DNA of 64,000 nucleotides. Origin: UBA6170 sp942491385 (GTDB taxonomy: Bacteria; Chloroflexota; Anaerolineae; Anaerolineales; Anaerolineaceae). The notes below the pieces were generated by a model that did not search any database, had not been told where the DNA came from, and saw nothing but the letters and a program-made list of their open reading frames with translations. The position numbers and the translations under genes are program-made. The stretch lies in contig CALOAF010000002.1 of assembly GCA_942491385.1 (NCBI GenBank), positions 1-64,000 of the forward strand. Reading direction: 5' to 3'. This document shows positions 36,007 through 44,185 of the stretch, piece by piece (positions within the stretch are counted from its first letter, which is position 1; each line of letters starts with the position of its first letter).

Positions 36007-36621
36007 TTAAGTTCCTAAAATTGCTTTAATTTCCTGGATAGCCTGTGATGTCTGCGTAAAATGCACTGTTTTGAATCCCAATGCCTGCGCTGCCTGGATG
36101 TTCTCGATAAAGTCATCCACAAAGATCGTTTCCCCTGAGACAACTTGCAACTTGTCCAACATCCATTGATAAAATTTTGGGTCAGGTTTTGCCATTTTTG
36201 CTTCAGCAGAAAAAACGGATACATCAAAAATATCCAAAAAGTCAAACCTGCTCGTTAATTGATTCCTAGCGCCATTCCAGGCATTGGATAACAAACCGAG
36301 TGCATACTTTTTTTTTAATCCCCTGGCGTACTCATGTAGATCCTGATCCAAATAATCCCCTCGCCAAAAATCGTCCCTAAACCGCTCCAACTGATGATCA
36401 TTCAGGTTAAAATGGCTGGCGATGAACTCCCAATGATCGGACTCGTCCACAGCCCCAACCGTTGCCCTACGAGCTGTCTCCGATTGAAAAACTACCTCGC
36501 TCAATTCATCATAACTTAACCCTAAACGTTGTGCTAATTGACCTCTGGGATTTTTGTCTTTTGTTTGAACAAAAACCCCCCCCATATCAAAAACAATGGC
36601 TTTAATGATATCCGCTGGCAT
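36007..36621 (-). CDS. HAD-superfamily hydrolase, IA-type
   Basis: 204 residues from ATG 36621, which has AGGAGG four bases upstream; longer frames start before this site and are not preferred. HAD motif I is VFDMGGVF (nucleophile D, with G in place of the usual second Asp), motif II GLLSNAW, motif III lysine in KMAKPDP and motif IV FVDDFIEN. The helical cap sits after motif I. Such enzymes dephosphorylate small phosphates or act as haloacid dehalogenases; the Asp-to-Gly change in motif I is common in the YihX/epoxide-hydrolase-N-like group. It stands between the two broken genes. Confidence 0.85.
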   Translation of the reverse strand: MPADIIKAIVFDMGGVFVQTKDKNPRGQLAQRLGLSYDELSEVVFQSETARRATVGAVDESDHWEFIASHFNLNDHQLERFRDDFWRGDYLDQDLHEYARGLKKKYALGLLSNAWNGARNQLTSRFDFLDIFDVSVFSAEAKMAKPDPKFYQWMLDKLQVVSGETIFVDDFIENIQAAQALGFKTVHFTQTSQAIQEIKAILGT

Positions 36622-36653
36622 GAATCCTCCTGAAAATTCAATTCTATCACGAG

Positions 36654-37222
36654 CTAGTTCGTGTGAGTGCTTTCTTCCCACTCACTTTTTAGAATCCCCA
36701 TGCGATACATATCCCAACGTCTTCCATCACGATTCAGAAATTTTCGTTGAACACCTTCTAACTTAAAGCCAGCTTTTTCGTAAGATTTTACGCCTCTTGG
36801 ATTGTACTCAAAAACAGTCAGACTAATATGATGAAGATTTAGTATGCCAAAACCATATCTCAGGATCTCCCGCATGGCATCCGTGCCGAATCCTTTGCCC
36901 CAGTTTACCGGATCACCAATCGAAATCCCAACAAAGGCGTTGCTATGTTTTCCCTGAAAGCCTGATAATCCAATTTCTCCAATCACAATATCATTTTCTT
37001 TGGACTTTGATGATAAAGAAAGCAAACTTATCCGAGTACTCATTTTCTTCCATCCATTTTTTGATACCTTTTCAATGGAGAAAAGCAAAGCGATATCACC
37101 ATCCATCAGACGTAAATATTCACAATTTTTGCGCCAATTCGCAAAGATTTTTGAATCTCGCTCTGCTTCGCATCGGTACCAGATCTTACCTTTTCTCCAA
37201 CCAGATAATTTTCCATCATCAT
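36654..37222 (-). pseudogene. GNAT acetyltransferase (RimJ/RimL-like), frameshifted near its N-terminus
   Basis: The intact frame 36654-37106 gives the GNAT core: IGEIGLSGF, then the acetyl-CoA loop NWGKGFGTDAMREIL, then FEYNPRGVKSYEKAGFKLEG. The N-terminus is in another frame: ATG 37222 with GGAGG upstream, then ENYLVGEKV, and after one missing base near 37195 the frame continues IWYRCEAERDSKIFANW. A single-base loss thus separates start from core. The start overlaps the end of the other GNAT gene (ATGA). The protein would be about 188 residues. Confidence 0.75.
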
Positions 37223-37792
37223 GCTTTCACCTCCTGCATCGCTTCCCATTCAGGTCTGAGTATTCCATACAAATATTCATCCCAATATCGATGATCATAA
37301 TAGATTACACCTCTACTCAATGCATCCCGAATGAAACCATTTTCTTCCAATATCTTTCCAATCTCACGTTCAAATTCAGGTACATCAACCTCAATCCGAT
37401 AAAGATTTAACTCATAAAAGGCAAAGCGAAGGAAAAGTGGAATGATTTGTCGATCTGCCTTTCCGTAATACTTCGTATCACCAATCGCGATAACCAACCA
37501 TCCCACTGCATGATTCCACATGATATGCATCTGAACAAAACCAATCAGATGGTGGTCCACTTTGGTCCTGATGGCAAAGTGGACCACATTTCCAGTCTTC
37601 ACCAACTTTTTTCTCAATTTTCTCATACTTCTTCTTCAACTCGTTTTTGGACAAAGGTTTGATGAAACTATCACACCAATATCGGGCATATCGCAGATTC
37701 AAAGAAAAATCGGAATCAATTTCTGGATCCTTTTCAAAATCAATCTCTGTGAGTACAAAATCCTGACTTTCAAATAATTTATCATTGATCAT
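37219..37792 (-). pseudogene. Second GNAT acetyltransferase, frameshifted in the middle
   Basis: ATG 37792 has AGGAGG four bases upstream. The first frame gives INDKLFESQDFVLTEIDFE and runs to about 37600; the second frame continues from about there with NVVHFAIRTK, LIGFVQMH, GWLVIAIGDTKYYGK and the typical late segment EVDVPEFEREIGKILEENGF. A one-base change around 37590 joins them into a protein of about 190 residues in the RimJ/RimL-like family. It follows the 149-residue orphan gene by 21 bases. Confidence 0.75.
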
Positions 37793-37813
37793 GTTGCCTC
37801 CTATAAACTAACC

Positions 37814-38263
37814 TCAAACACCTAATAATTGATTTAACGGAACTTTCTTTGCTTCAAATACATTTCCATCCACATCGAAAAATTCGATATCTTCAACACA
37901 TTCAGTTAGAGCAAACATCTTGTCATTCAAAACTGAATCTTTGAAAATTTCTTCCAGATCAGCAAACAGGACTTTTTCAATCATACCTTTGCGAAAGTCT
38001 GCTTCCATTTCTTGAAAGGCCAGGATATTTGCATTTTCCAAATCAAAAATGTCCATATAAACCGCCACTAGCTTTTCTTCTTTCATAAAGCGACGCACAT
38101 AATCCAGACAGATAAACAAGCGTCTCTTCGCTGAATAACAATAAGGTTGGTCTTCCTTTAGACATCCGCGGACATAAATACCAAATGAACCATTTGTGCC
38201 TGCGGCTTTAAAATTTAGATAATCTACTCGATGTGTATTTGATTGCATCATATCGCTCAACAT
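37814..38263 (-). CDS. Orphan 149-residue protein of unknown function
   Basis: An intact gene with a strong ribosome site (AGGAGG six bases before the ATG). The protein is mixed alpha/beta with acidic helices (LENANILAFQEMEADFRKG) and no signal peptide, membrane helix or recognisable motif. It is the first full-size gene after the 34-codon gene and its two hairpins, and stands ahead of two broken acetyltransferase genes on the same strand. Unlike its downstream neighbours it has kept its frame. I do not recognise the family. Confidence 0.6.
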   Translation of the reverse strand: MLSDMMQSNTHRVDYLNFKAAGTNGSFGIYVRGCLKEDQPYCYSAKRRLFICLDYVRRFMKEEKLVAVYMDIFDLENANILAFQEMEADFRKGMIEKVLFADLEEIFKDSVLNDKMFALTECVEDIEFFDVDGNVFEAKKVPLNQLLGV

Positions 38264-38350
38264 AGTTGGCCTCCTTTTCAGTCAGCCGGATCGTTATTTT
38301 CTGCCAGTCAGGCTATCGCCTATCCATCACATTCTGCTTTTCTCTCATCA

Positions 38351-38400
38351 GTGACCTCAAAATAAAATCAGGTCACCGGTTTTCAACACCCGTGACCTGA
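38351..38400 (-). terminator. Second terminator hairpin with an alternative pairing
   Basis: TCAGGTCAC (38368-38376) pairs with GTGACCTGA (38392-38400); on the minus strand TTTTATTTT follows, as in a terminator. The same arm at 38370-38376 can also pair with GTGACCT at 38351-38357. The two stems exclude each other. The stem-loop sequence resembles the first terminator at 38426-38454 (shared CACGGGTGT). Confidence 0.6.
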
Positions 38401-38419
38401 TTCAAAAAGCAGAGGGAAA

Positions 38420-38454
38420 TAAAAAGGCCACGGGGGTTCGTCACACCCGTGGCC
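38420..38454 (-). terminator. Strong terminator after the 34-codon gene
   Basis: GGCCACGGG (38426-38434) pairs with CCCGTGGCC (38446-38454), a perfect nine-pair G+C-rich stem with an 11-base loop, followed on the minus strand by TTTTTATTT. It begins 19 bases after the stop of the short gene. Confidence 0.8.
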
Positions 38455-38473
38455 GTCATTTAATGAATATTAA

Positions 38474-38578
38474 CTAACGACAAGCAGGCGCATTACGATA
38501 AGGAACGGAACCAGCACCACCGATTAAGCTGGTTGCGCGGATTCGAACGACCAGAGTGTTGAAGAGTTTATTGCTCAT
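38474..38578 (-). CDS. 34-residue peptide with its own promoter and terminator (unknown; leader peptide or peptide product)
   Basis: ATG 38578-38576 to TAG at 38474. The peptide is cationic, beginning MSNKLFNTLVVRIRATSLIGG and ending in NAPACR, with a single cysteine. Upstream is a GGAAGG ribosome site (six bases) and a consensus promoter (38640-38611); downstream a strong terminator. The whole transcript would be about 190 bases, so it looks well expressed. Two readings are possible: an independent peptide gene (for example a secreted or modified peptide), or a leader peptide controlling the accessory genes through the tandem hairpins. The RIR stretch resembles the R-x-R arrest motif known from macrolide leader peptides; this may be chance. 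Confidence 0.55.
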   Translation of the reverse strand: MSNKLFNTLVVRIRATSLIGGAGSVPYRNAPACR

Positions 38579-38610
38579 GTTGCGCCTTCCTTTCTTTTTA
38601 AGATAAGTAA

Positions 38611-38640
38611 ATTTTAACACCAGTTTTTTATCTGTGTCAA
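38611..38640 (-). promoter_or_regulatory. Consensus sigma-70-type promoter of the 34-codon gene
   Basis: On the minus strand a perfect TTGACA (38640-38635), an 18-base spacer and TAAAAT (38616-38611). Start of transcription expected near 38604, giving a leader of about 26 bases. The flanking intergenic region (38641-38856) is very A+T-rich and holds nothing else that I recognise. Confidence 0.75.
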
Positions 38641-38856
38641 GGTTTTAATCTTAAATTAATCTAAAATAATTAAATATACAACAGGCGAAGATAGATGTAC
38701 ATAATTTATTAGTTTCTAAGAAAAGAAGTGATCATAATTTCAATTGAGACATATAATTAATATGAGCAACCAAAGAATCATCCTAAAGATTTATGCATAT
38801 TTTCATACAATTTCTTCATGAAAATCATATTCAAAAAGTCATCACAAGAGGAGCTT

Positions 38857-39240
38857 ATGGCTAAAACGATCATCCCACCCAAAAGAATAAATCCAACTTC
38901 TCCTAAAAAGAACCGAACCCTGGGCGTATTTTTGTTTATTTTGATTTTTATCGTCCTCGTTTATGCATTGCGTCCGGGGGTCTACACAATACAACCAGTT
39001 GATGCTGTACAGGAAGGAATGACCATTATTTATATCTTCCGAGGAGCTGATAAACCCTTTTACACCTCCTTACATCCCGAATGCTTTTATTCACCCACTT
39101 CGGTGTCATTAATCTGTAATGCGATGCTGAAATCAGAATTGGAAAGCCTTTCTGGACGGATAATTTTGAGATTGCCATATAATCATTCAGCCTACTTAAA
39201 AGGCTCCGATGGGATCGAGCCAGGTTTTATTGAAGACTAG
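38857..39240 (+). CDS. Hypothetical single-pass membrane protein
   Basis: 127 residues from ATG 38857, three bases after GAGGAGC; an upstream ATG at 38818 has no ribosome site. The basic N-terminus (PPKRINPTSPKKNRT) is followed by one hydrophobic helix at about residues 22-42 and a C-terminal extracytoplasmic domain with two cysteines that could form a disulfide (HPECFYSPTSVSLICNAML). No family recognised. It is followed by the tRNA gene. Confidence 0.55.
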   Translation: MAKTIIPPKRINPTSPKKNRTLGVFLFILIFIVLVYALRPGVYTIQPVDAVQEGMTIIYIFRGADKPFYTSLHPECFYSPTSVSLICNAMLKSELESLSGRIILRLPYNHSAYLKGSDGIEPGFIED

Positions 39241-39286
39241 TATTCCTAACCTGAAAATTCTTGTGAAATAAACCACACTGAAAACC

Positions 39287-39314
39287 TTGACGTCAGTGAA
39301 GAGTGAGATAAAAT
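39287..39314 (+). promoter_or_regulatory. Promoter of tRNA-Leu
   Basis: TTGACG (39287-39292), a 16-base spacer and TAAAAT (39309-39314), 10 bases before the tRNA starts. Confidence 0.6.
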
Positions 39315-39324
39315 AGAAATGTCT

Positions 39325-39407
39325 GGGGCGGTGGCGGAATTGGCAGACGCAGAGGACTTAAAATCCTCCGGTGAATAACCTTGTGGGTTCAAGTCCCACT
39401 CGCCCCA
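39325..39407 (+). tRNA. tRNA-Leu (anticodon UAA)
   Basis: An 83-base tRNA with a long variable arm. The acceptor arm GGGGCGG pairs with TCGCCCC, the anticodon loop is CTTAAAA inside the GAGGA/TCCTC stem, and the T arm has GGTTCAAGTCC. The anticodon TAA and the class II variable arm give leucine. The 3' CCA is not encoded. Confidence 0.95.
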
Positions 39408-39408
39408 C

Positions 39409-39440
39409 AAAGTCGCAATTAAATTTGCGACTTTTTATTT
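39409..39440 (+). terminator. Terminator after tRNA-Leu
   Basis: AAAGTCGCAA pairs with TTGCGACTTT (39409-39418 and 39425-39434), followed by TTATTT. It directly follows the tRNA. Confidence 0.8.
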
Positions 39441-39498
39441 AAATTTTCTGATATCATCCATTTATAATCAAAATTGAGTAATCTGGAGAAAGAATTTT

Positions 39499-39939
39499 AT
39501 GAATCAGTTTGTAAAAGAGTTCATTAAATCGAAGCGTATTGCCGTTGTGGGGGTATCGCAATCTGAAACAAAATTTGGCAATTCTGTTTACCGAGCGTTA
39601 AAAAGCAAAGGATATGATGTAATTCCCGTTCATCAAACCATGGAAAATTTCGATCAGGATCTTTGTTATAAAACGATTCAAGCAATTTCACCTAAAGTAG
39701 ATGCGGTTTTGATCAATGTCAAAAAGGGTAATGTAAAATCAATTTTAGATGATGCTCACCAAGCAGAGATTAAAAAAATCTGGTTGCAACAAGGATCCGA
39801 AACACCTGAAACGGTGCAATATGCCCAAATGCTAGGCTTGAATATTGTTTCCGGGAGTTGCATTTTGATGTATGCCGAACCAGTTAAAAGTGTACATGCA
39901 GTTCATCGCTGGATTTGGCGGTTAATCAAAAAATATTAA
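39499..39939 (+). CDS. CoA-binding domain protein (YccU type)
   Basis: 146 residues of the CoA_binding_2 Rossmann family: RIAVVGVSQSETKFGNSVYRAL at the start, then GYDVIPVHQTM and the late segment KKIWLQQGSETPETVQYA and GSCILMYAEP. Members bind CoA or nucleotides; the role is not known. The gene stands alone between the tRNA and the formate-tetrahydrofolate ligase. Confidence 0.85.
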   Translation: MNQFVKEFIKSKRIAVVGVSQSETKFGNSVYRALKSKGYDVIPVHQTMENFDQDLCYKTIQAISPKVDAVLINVKKGNVKSILDDAHQAEIKKIWLQQGSETPETVQYAQMLGLNIVSGSCILMYAEPVKSVHAVHRWIWRLIKKY

Positions 39940-40003
39940 ATCAAGTATTGCTTAACTTCATCAAGTATATGTCATTAATTGTCCAATTACATTCGTAATT
40001 AGC

Positions 40004-40032
40004 TTGATTTTTCTTCCGCTATGCTCTTTAAT
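40004..40032 (+). promoter_or_regulatory. Probable promoter of fhs
   Basis: TTGATT (40004-40009), a 17-base spacer and TTTAAT (40027-40032), 63 bases before the start. AGGAG is nine bases before the ATG. Confidence 0.45.
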
Positions 40033-40094
40033 AGAGACTGCTAAGTATTTATTAACCACTAATAATAAAGCGAGTTTGAAAGGAGAAATGCTTC

Positions 40095-42014
40095 ATGAGT
40101 AATAAACCCGATGTACGACCGTTTAAAGCAATTCCATTAAAAAGAGTTACTCCAGTTCCATCCGATATTGATATTGCGCAGGCTTCGGAGTTAAAACACA
40201 TCACTACCATTGCCGAGGAATTAGGCTTGCTTCCGGAAGAATTGGAACAATACGGTGCCTACAAAGCCAAGGTCAAGTTGGAAGTTTTGGAACGCCTGAA
40301 AGATATTCCCAATGGAAAATACATTGATGTGACAGCCATTACTCCCACCCCGTTAGGGGAAGGGAAAACAACCACAACCGTCGGTTTGAGTCAGGCATTG
40401 GGAGCACATCTCAATAAACGCGTCATCACCTGTATCCGACAACCCAGCCAGGGACCAACCTTTGGCATAAAGGGTGGAGCTGCTGGTGGTGGTTATAGCC
40501 AGGTCATCCCCATGGAAGAATTCAACCTGCATCTAACTGGTGATATTCACGCAATAACCGCTGCCAATAACCTGCTCGCAGCTGCCATTGATGCAAGAAT
40601 GTTCCATGAATCTAACCAATCTGATCAGCGCTTGTTTGAGAATTTATTCCCCTTAGATAAGAAGGGTAAACGACATTTCTCCGTTGGGATGCAGCACCGC
40701 AAACGAAAATTAGGTATCGAGACAGATGATCCAGATCTAATGACCGAAGAACAAAAAAGCCGCTTTGTGCGTTTGGATATCGACCCGGATTCGATCACCT
40801 GGAAACGTGTAGTCGACACAAACGATCGTTTTTTGCGAGGAATCACTGTTGGTCAAGGGCCGGATGAAAAAGGTCGCACGCGGGAAACTGGCTTTGATAT
40901 CACAGTTGCCAGTGAAATTATGGCGATTCTGGCATTGACGACTGATCTACGCGATATGCGCGAAAGATTTGGTCACATCGTGATCGGTACCAGTAAGAAT
41001 GGTGAAGCCATCGATGCCAATGACATCGGTGTTGCCGGCGCTTTGACCATACTAATGAAAGATGCAATCAAACCCAATCTGATGCAAACACTGGAAGGGA
41101 CTCCTGTGTTTGTCCATGCCGGTCCATTCGCCAATATTGCCCATGGAAATAGCTCGATCCTGGCAGATAAAATTGCCTTGAAACTGGCTGATTTTGTGGT
41201 AACAGAATCTGGTTTCGGTGCAGACATGGGTATGGAAAAATTCTTTGACATCAAGTGCCGTTATTCCGGATTAATCCCGGATGTGGTCGTTCTGGTGGCA
41301 ACCATCCGCGCACTAAAGATGCATGGTGGCGGGGCAAAAGTAACCGCCGGAAGGCCATTAGACCGTGCTTATGTAGAAGAAAATCTTGAGTTATTAGAAG
41401 CAGGTTTACCGAACATGCTCCACCACATTAAAATCGCTAAGAAATACGGTGTGCCTGTTGTTGTAGCTGTCAACAAATTCTTCACTGATACCGATGCGGA
41501 ATTAGAACTCGTCCGCAAAGCAGCTATTGAACAGGGTGGAGCCTTAGATGCTGTTGTTAGTGAACATTGGGAATTTGGTGGCGAAGGAGCCGTAAAACTG
41601 GCAGAAGCTGTTATTAAAGCCAGTGAAGAAAAACATGATTTCAAATTCTTGTATCCTCTGAACGCTACAATTAAAGAAAAAATCGAAACGATTGCAAAAG
41701 AAATCTATAATGCAGTTGGTGTCGATTACTCCCCAGAAGCAGAAGCCAGAATTGCGGTTTACGAGCGTCTCGGGTTTGGAGATTCGACCATTTGTATGGC
41801 AAAAACACATCTTAGCATCAGTCATGATGGAAACTGGAAGGGTGTCCCCTCTGATTACCGCTTACCCATCAGCGATATTCGGGCATCCGTGGGTGCAGGC
41901 TTCTTATACCCATTGGTAGGTGAAATGAGAACAATGCCAGGCCTTTCCACCAGACCAGCATATTTTGACATGGATCTGGACCCCGAAACAGGCGAAATAT
42001 TAGGCTTGTCTTAA
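40095..42014 (+). CDS. fhs: Formate-tetrahydrofolate ligase, long eukaryote-like form
   Basis: 639 residues. It joins formate to tetrahydrofolate with ATP, the second step of the methyl branch of the Wood-Ljungdahl pathway or a one-carbon donor reaction. The ATP loop is TPTPLGEGKTTTT and the folate region QPSQGPTFGIKGGAAGGGYSQ. Usual bacterial enzymes have about 555 residues; the extra part includes residues about 200-250 (RKRKLGIETDDPDLMTEEQ, LDIDPDSITWKRVVDTNDRF), which match the insertion of eukaryotic C1-tetrahydrofolate synthases, as does the C-terminal MPGLSTRPAYFDMDLDPETG. No fdh or folD gene lies next to it. Confidence 0.95.
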   Translation: MSNKPDVRPFKAIPLKRVTPVPSDIDIAQASELKHITTIAEELGLLPEELEQYGAYKAKVKLEVLERLKDIPNGKYIDVTAITPTPLGEGKTTTTVGLSQALGAHLNKRVITCIRQPSQGPTFGIKGGAAGGGYSQVIPMEEFNLHLTGDIHAITAANNLLAAAIDARMFHESNQSDQRLFENLFPLDKKGKRHFSVGMQHRKRKLGIETDDPDLMTEEQKSRFVRLDIDPDSITWKRVVDTNDRFLRGITVGQGPDEKGRTRETGFDITVASEIMAILALTTDLRDMRERFGHIVIGTSKNGEAIDANDIGVAGALTILMKDAIKPNLMQTLEGTPVFVHAGPFANIAHGNSSILADKIALKLADFVVTESGFGADMGMEKFFDIKCRYSGLIPDVVVLVATIRALKMHGGGAKVTAGRPLDRAYVEENLELLEAGLPNMLHHIKIAKKYGVPVVVAVNKFFTDTDAELELVRKAAIEQGGALDAVVSEHWEFGGEGAVKLAEAVIKASEEKHDFKFLYPLNATIKEKIETIAKEIYNAVGVDYSPEAEARIAVYERLGFGDSTICMAKTHLSISHDGNWKGVPSDYRLPISDIRASVGAGFLYPLVGEMRTMPGLSTRPAYFDMDLDPETGEILGLS

Positions 42015-42032
42015 AAGAAACGTTTTGTTGAT

Positions 42033-42069
42033 AAAAAAAATCACTCCTCTTGGGGAGTGATTTTTTTTA
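42033..42069. terminator. Bidirectional terminator between fhs and the LuxR-type regulator
   Basis: TCACTCC (42041-42047) pairs with GGAGTGA (42054-42060), flanked by eight A on the left and eight T on the right. It can end both convergent genes; the stop of the regulator gene lies inside it. Confidence 0.75.
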
Positions 42070-42711
42070 TTTCTTGATCAATTTTTGCTGGAGAGCCATT
42101 GCCACTGCTTCCGTGCGACTGGACACTCCTAATTTGGATAAAATACTGCTGACATGAAATTTCACCGTCGAGCGGCTGACAAACAGCTTCTCAGAAATCC
42201 CCACATTGCTCATACCATCTGTCATCAATACCAACACTTCTTCTTCGCGTTTTGTTAAACCATAATCAGGTTTTCCAGGTTTTACAGCTGCATGAATTAA
42301 TGCCTGTGCTGCTTCGGGAGCAAGGGTAGGTTTACCATCATAAGCTGCCCGAATGGCGTTCGCCAGTTCATCCGCAGATACATTCTTTAACAAATAACCA
42401 ATTGCACCAGCTTGTAGCGCCGCTTGCACTAGCTCGTCTTCCTTAAAACTTGTCAGGGCGACAACCTGTATTTCCGGCCATTTTTGTCGGATCTCCTTGG
42501 TTGCCGCAGCGCCATCCATGACCGGCATTACCAGGTCCATTAAAATGACATCTGGTTTTTCTTTTTCACAAACCTGAAGCGCTTCCTTGCCATCTTTTGC
42601 TTCTGCAACTAAATCAAGGTCATCAAAAACATATAGAAATGCGCCTAAACCGCTGCGCACTACAGCGTGGTCATCAACCAGCATAACTCGTATGGGTTTT
42701 TCAGGGCCCAT
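42067..42711 (-). CDS. NarL/LuxR-family response regulator
   Basis: 214 residues from ATG 42711, five bases after AGGAG (a GTG two codons upstream is less suited). The receiver domain carries the acidic pair in LVDDHAVVRSG, the phosphate acceptor D in VILMDLVMPVMDG and the lysine in GYLLKN. The C-terminal LuxR-type helix-turn-helix is LTKREEEVLVLMTDGMSN and SRSTVKFHVSSILSKLGV. No kinase lies next to it. The TPR protein gene upstream on the same strand (50 bases away) may be its partner. Confidence 0.9.
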   Translation of the reverse strand: MGPEKPIRVMLVDDHAVVRSGLGAFLYVFDDLDLVAEAKDGKEALQVCEKEKPDVILMDLVMPVMDGAAATKEIRQKWPEIQVVALTSFKEDELVQAALQAGAIGYLLKNVSADELANAIRAAYDGKPTLAPEAAQALIHAAVKPGKPDYGLTKREEEVLVLMTDGMSNVGISEKLFVSRSTVKFHVSSILSKLGVSSRTEAVAMALQQKLIKK

Positions 42712-42769
42712 AATCACTCCTACTTCAGGAAATTTTCTTTATGGAAATAGTATTTCTATTATACATAAT

Positions 42770-44101
42770 TTATTCATTTTCGAGCGTTTTCTCGTCTTCG
42801 AAACGTTGGGATAAAATCTCCAATAATTCAGGGGAAAGCTCTTCTCCTGCTTCCATTTTATCCAGCAACTCAGACATGGTCATGCCAACCTCAATCAGTC
42901 GCAGCTGTAACCTTAAATCCAGAATACTTCTATCAGATACAGGCAAGGCTGATTCAAAAATACTCAAACCTTTTAAATAATAATCTTTGGCTTTGTCCGT
43001 ATCACCCTCCTGGTGGTGTATACCGCCTAGATTGGCGTAGGAAGCTGCTAATTTCAAATTGCTTGTCTGATTTACAGACTCGAATATTTTAATTGCCTCA
43101 CAATAATGGTCCTTTGCACCTTGTGCATTGCCAATGGTTTGTAATATCATACCTAAACCATGCTGAGCCTCAGCAACATCCAGATGGTTTTCTCCATAAT
43201 AATTCTTTCGTTTGGACAATGCGAGCTCTAATTGAGCCCTTGCACGTGGCAAATCACCAATCAAAATTAAAGCCATGCCGAGATTGTAATGACCAGACGC
43301 AACCAGGTAATGGTCTTTACCGAAATTTTGCGTGTTTAATTCCAGCGCTTTTTCAAGATGAATAATCGCTCCATCCAAAACATTCATGTCAATTAATACC
43401 TGACCAAGGTTATTATGACCAATCGCCACGGCAGGGTCTTCTTTTCCCAGAATTTTCTTATCGATAATAATGGCTTGCTCAAAACATTTCTTGGCATCCT
43501 CAAAGCGACCCATCCGGTGCATTGCACTCCCCAGGGCATTCAAGTTCTCTGTATGCTCAACACTATCAACCCCTGATACTTTTTCTACAATCAACAAAGC
43601 CCGACGGATAAACTTGACCGCCTCTTCATTTTCTCCAGTTTGAAGCTTAAATCTTCCTAAAACACCAAACAATAAACCAGCAGTAGAAATTTTATTAATT
43701 TGTCCCTGTTGGGCTAATTTTTTAGTATGGCTCTCGTAAGGTTCAAATTCTTTGACTTTTTCAAATGGAAGGATAATTGCATGTAATGCTCTGCTGGTTG
43801 ACTGTAATATTTCTCGTTTTTGAATAGGGTTAGCAAGTTCCTGGACCACAGAACTGACCTGAGCCTTGATTGTAAAACCACTATCCGACCGGTGAAGAAA
43901 ATTCATTGAAACTAAAAAATCTAATTTTTGTTTTAATTCTTCCTCTTGATCAATCCCAGAGACATGCATCAATAAATCCAGGGGAAGGATTTCATCAGCG
44001 GCTAACCAACTACAGGTTATTAATATCTTTTGAAAATTTGAATCGATATTCTTAAATAATTCCATCAATGAATTCTTGTCAATGTCATGCACAGCGGTCA
44101 T
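42770..44101 (-). CDS. Tetratricopeptide-repeat protein
   Basis: 443 residues. After an N-terminal helical part of about 120 residues, which resembles the winged-helix and stabilising regions of STAND proteins, residues about 125-400 hold six or seven TPR repeats (for example NALGSAMHRMGRFEDAKKC, HNNLGQVLIDMNVLDGAI and HYNLGMALILIGDLPRARAQ). GGAG lies seven bases before the start. There is no NTPase domain. Such proteins act as protein-binding scaffolds; here it probably works with the adjacent response regulator. Confidence 0.75.
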   Translation of the reverse strand: MTAVHDIDKNSLMELFKNIDSNFQKILITCSWLAADEILPLDLLMHVSGIDQEEELKQKLDFLVSMNFLHRSDSGFTIKAQVSSVVQELANPIQKREILQSTSRALHAIILPFEKVKEFEPYESHTKKLAQQGQINKISTAGLLFGVLGRFKLQTGENEEAVKFIRRALLIVEKVSGVDSVEHTENLNALGSAMHRMGRFEDAKKCFEQAIIIDKKILGKEDPAVAIGHNNLGQVLIDMNVLDGAIIHLEKALELNTQNFGKDHYLVASGHYNLGMALILIGDLPRARAQLELALSKRKNYYGENHLDVAEAQHGLGMILQTIGNAQGAKDHYCEAIKIFESVNQTSNLKLAASYANLGGIHHQEGDTDKAKDYYLKGLSIFESALPVSDRSILDLRLQLRLIEVGMTMSELLDKMEAGEELSPELLEILSQRFEDEKTLENE

Positions 44102-44185
44102 TTAACTTCTCCATTTCTAATGATGGGTAGATATCAGGAATAAAAACGGATTAAAACCTGATTAATACCTTCTATTGAATTCGAA

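Noticed and set aside
38351..38454. The two similar hairpins as a CRISPR or insertion-sequence end
   Set aside because: Only two imperfect copies, both with T runs on the same strand, so terminators explain them better.
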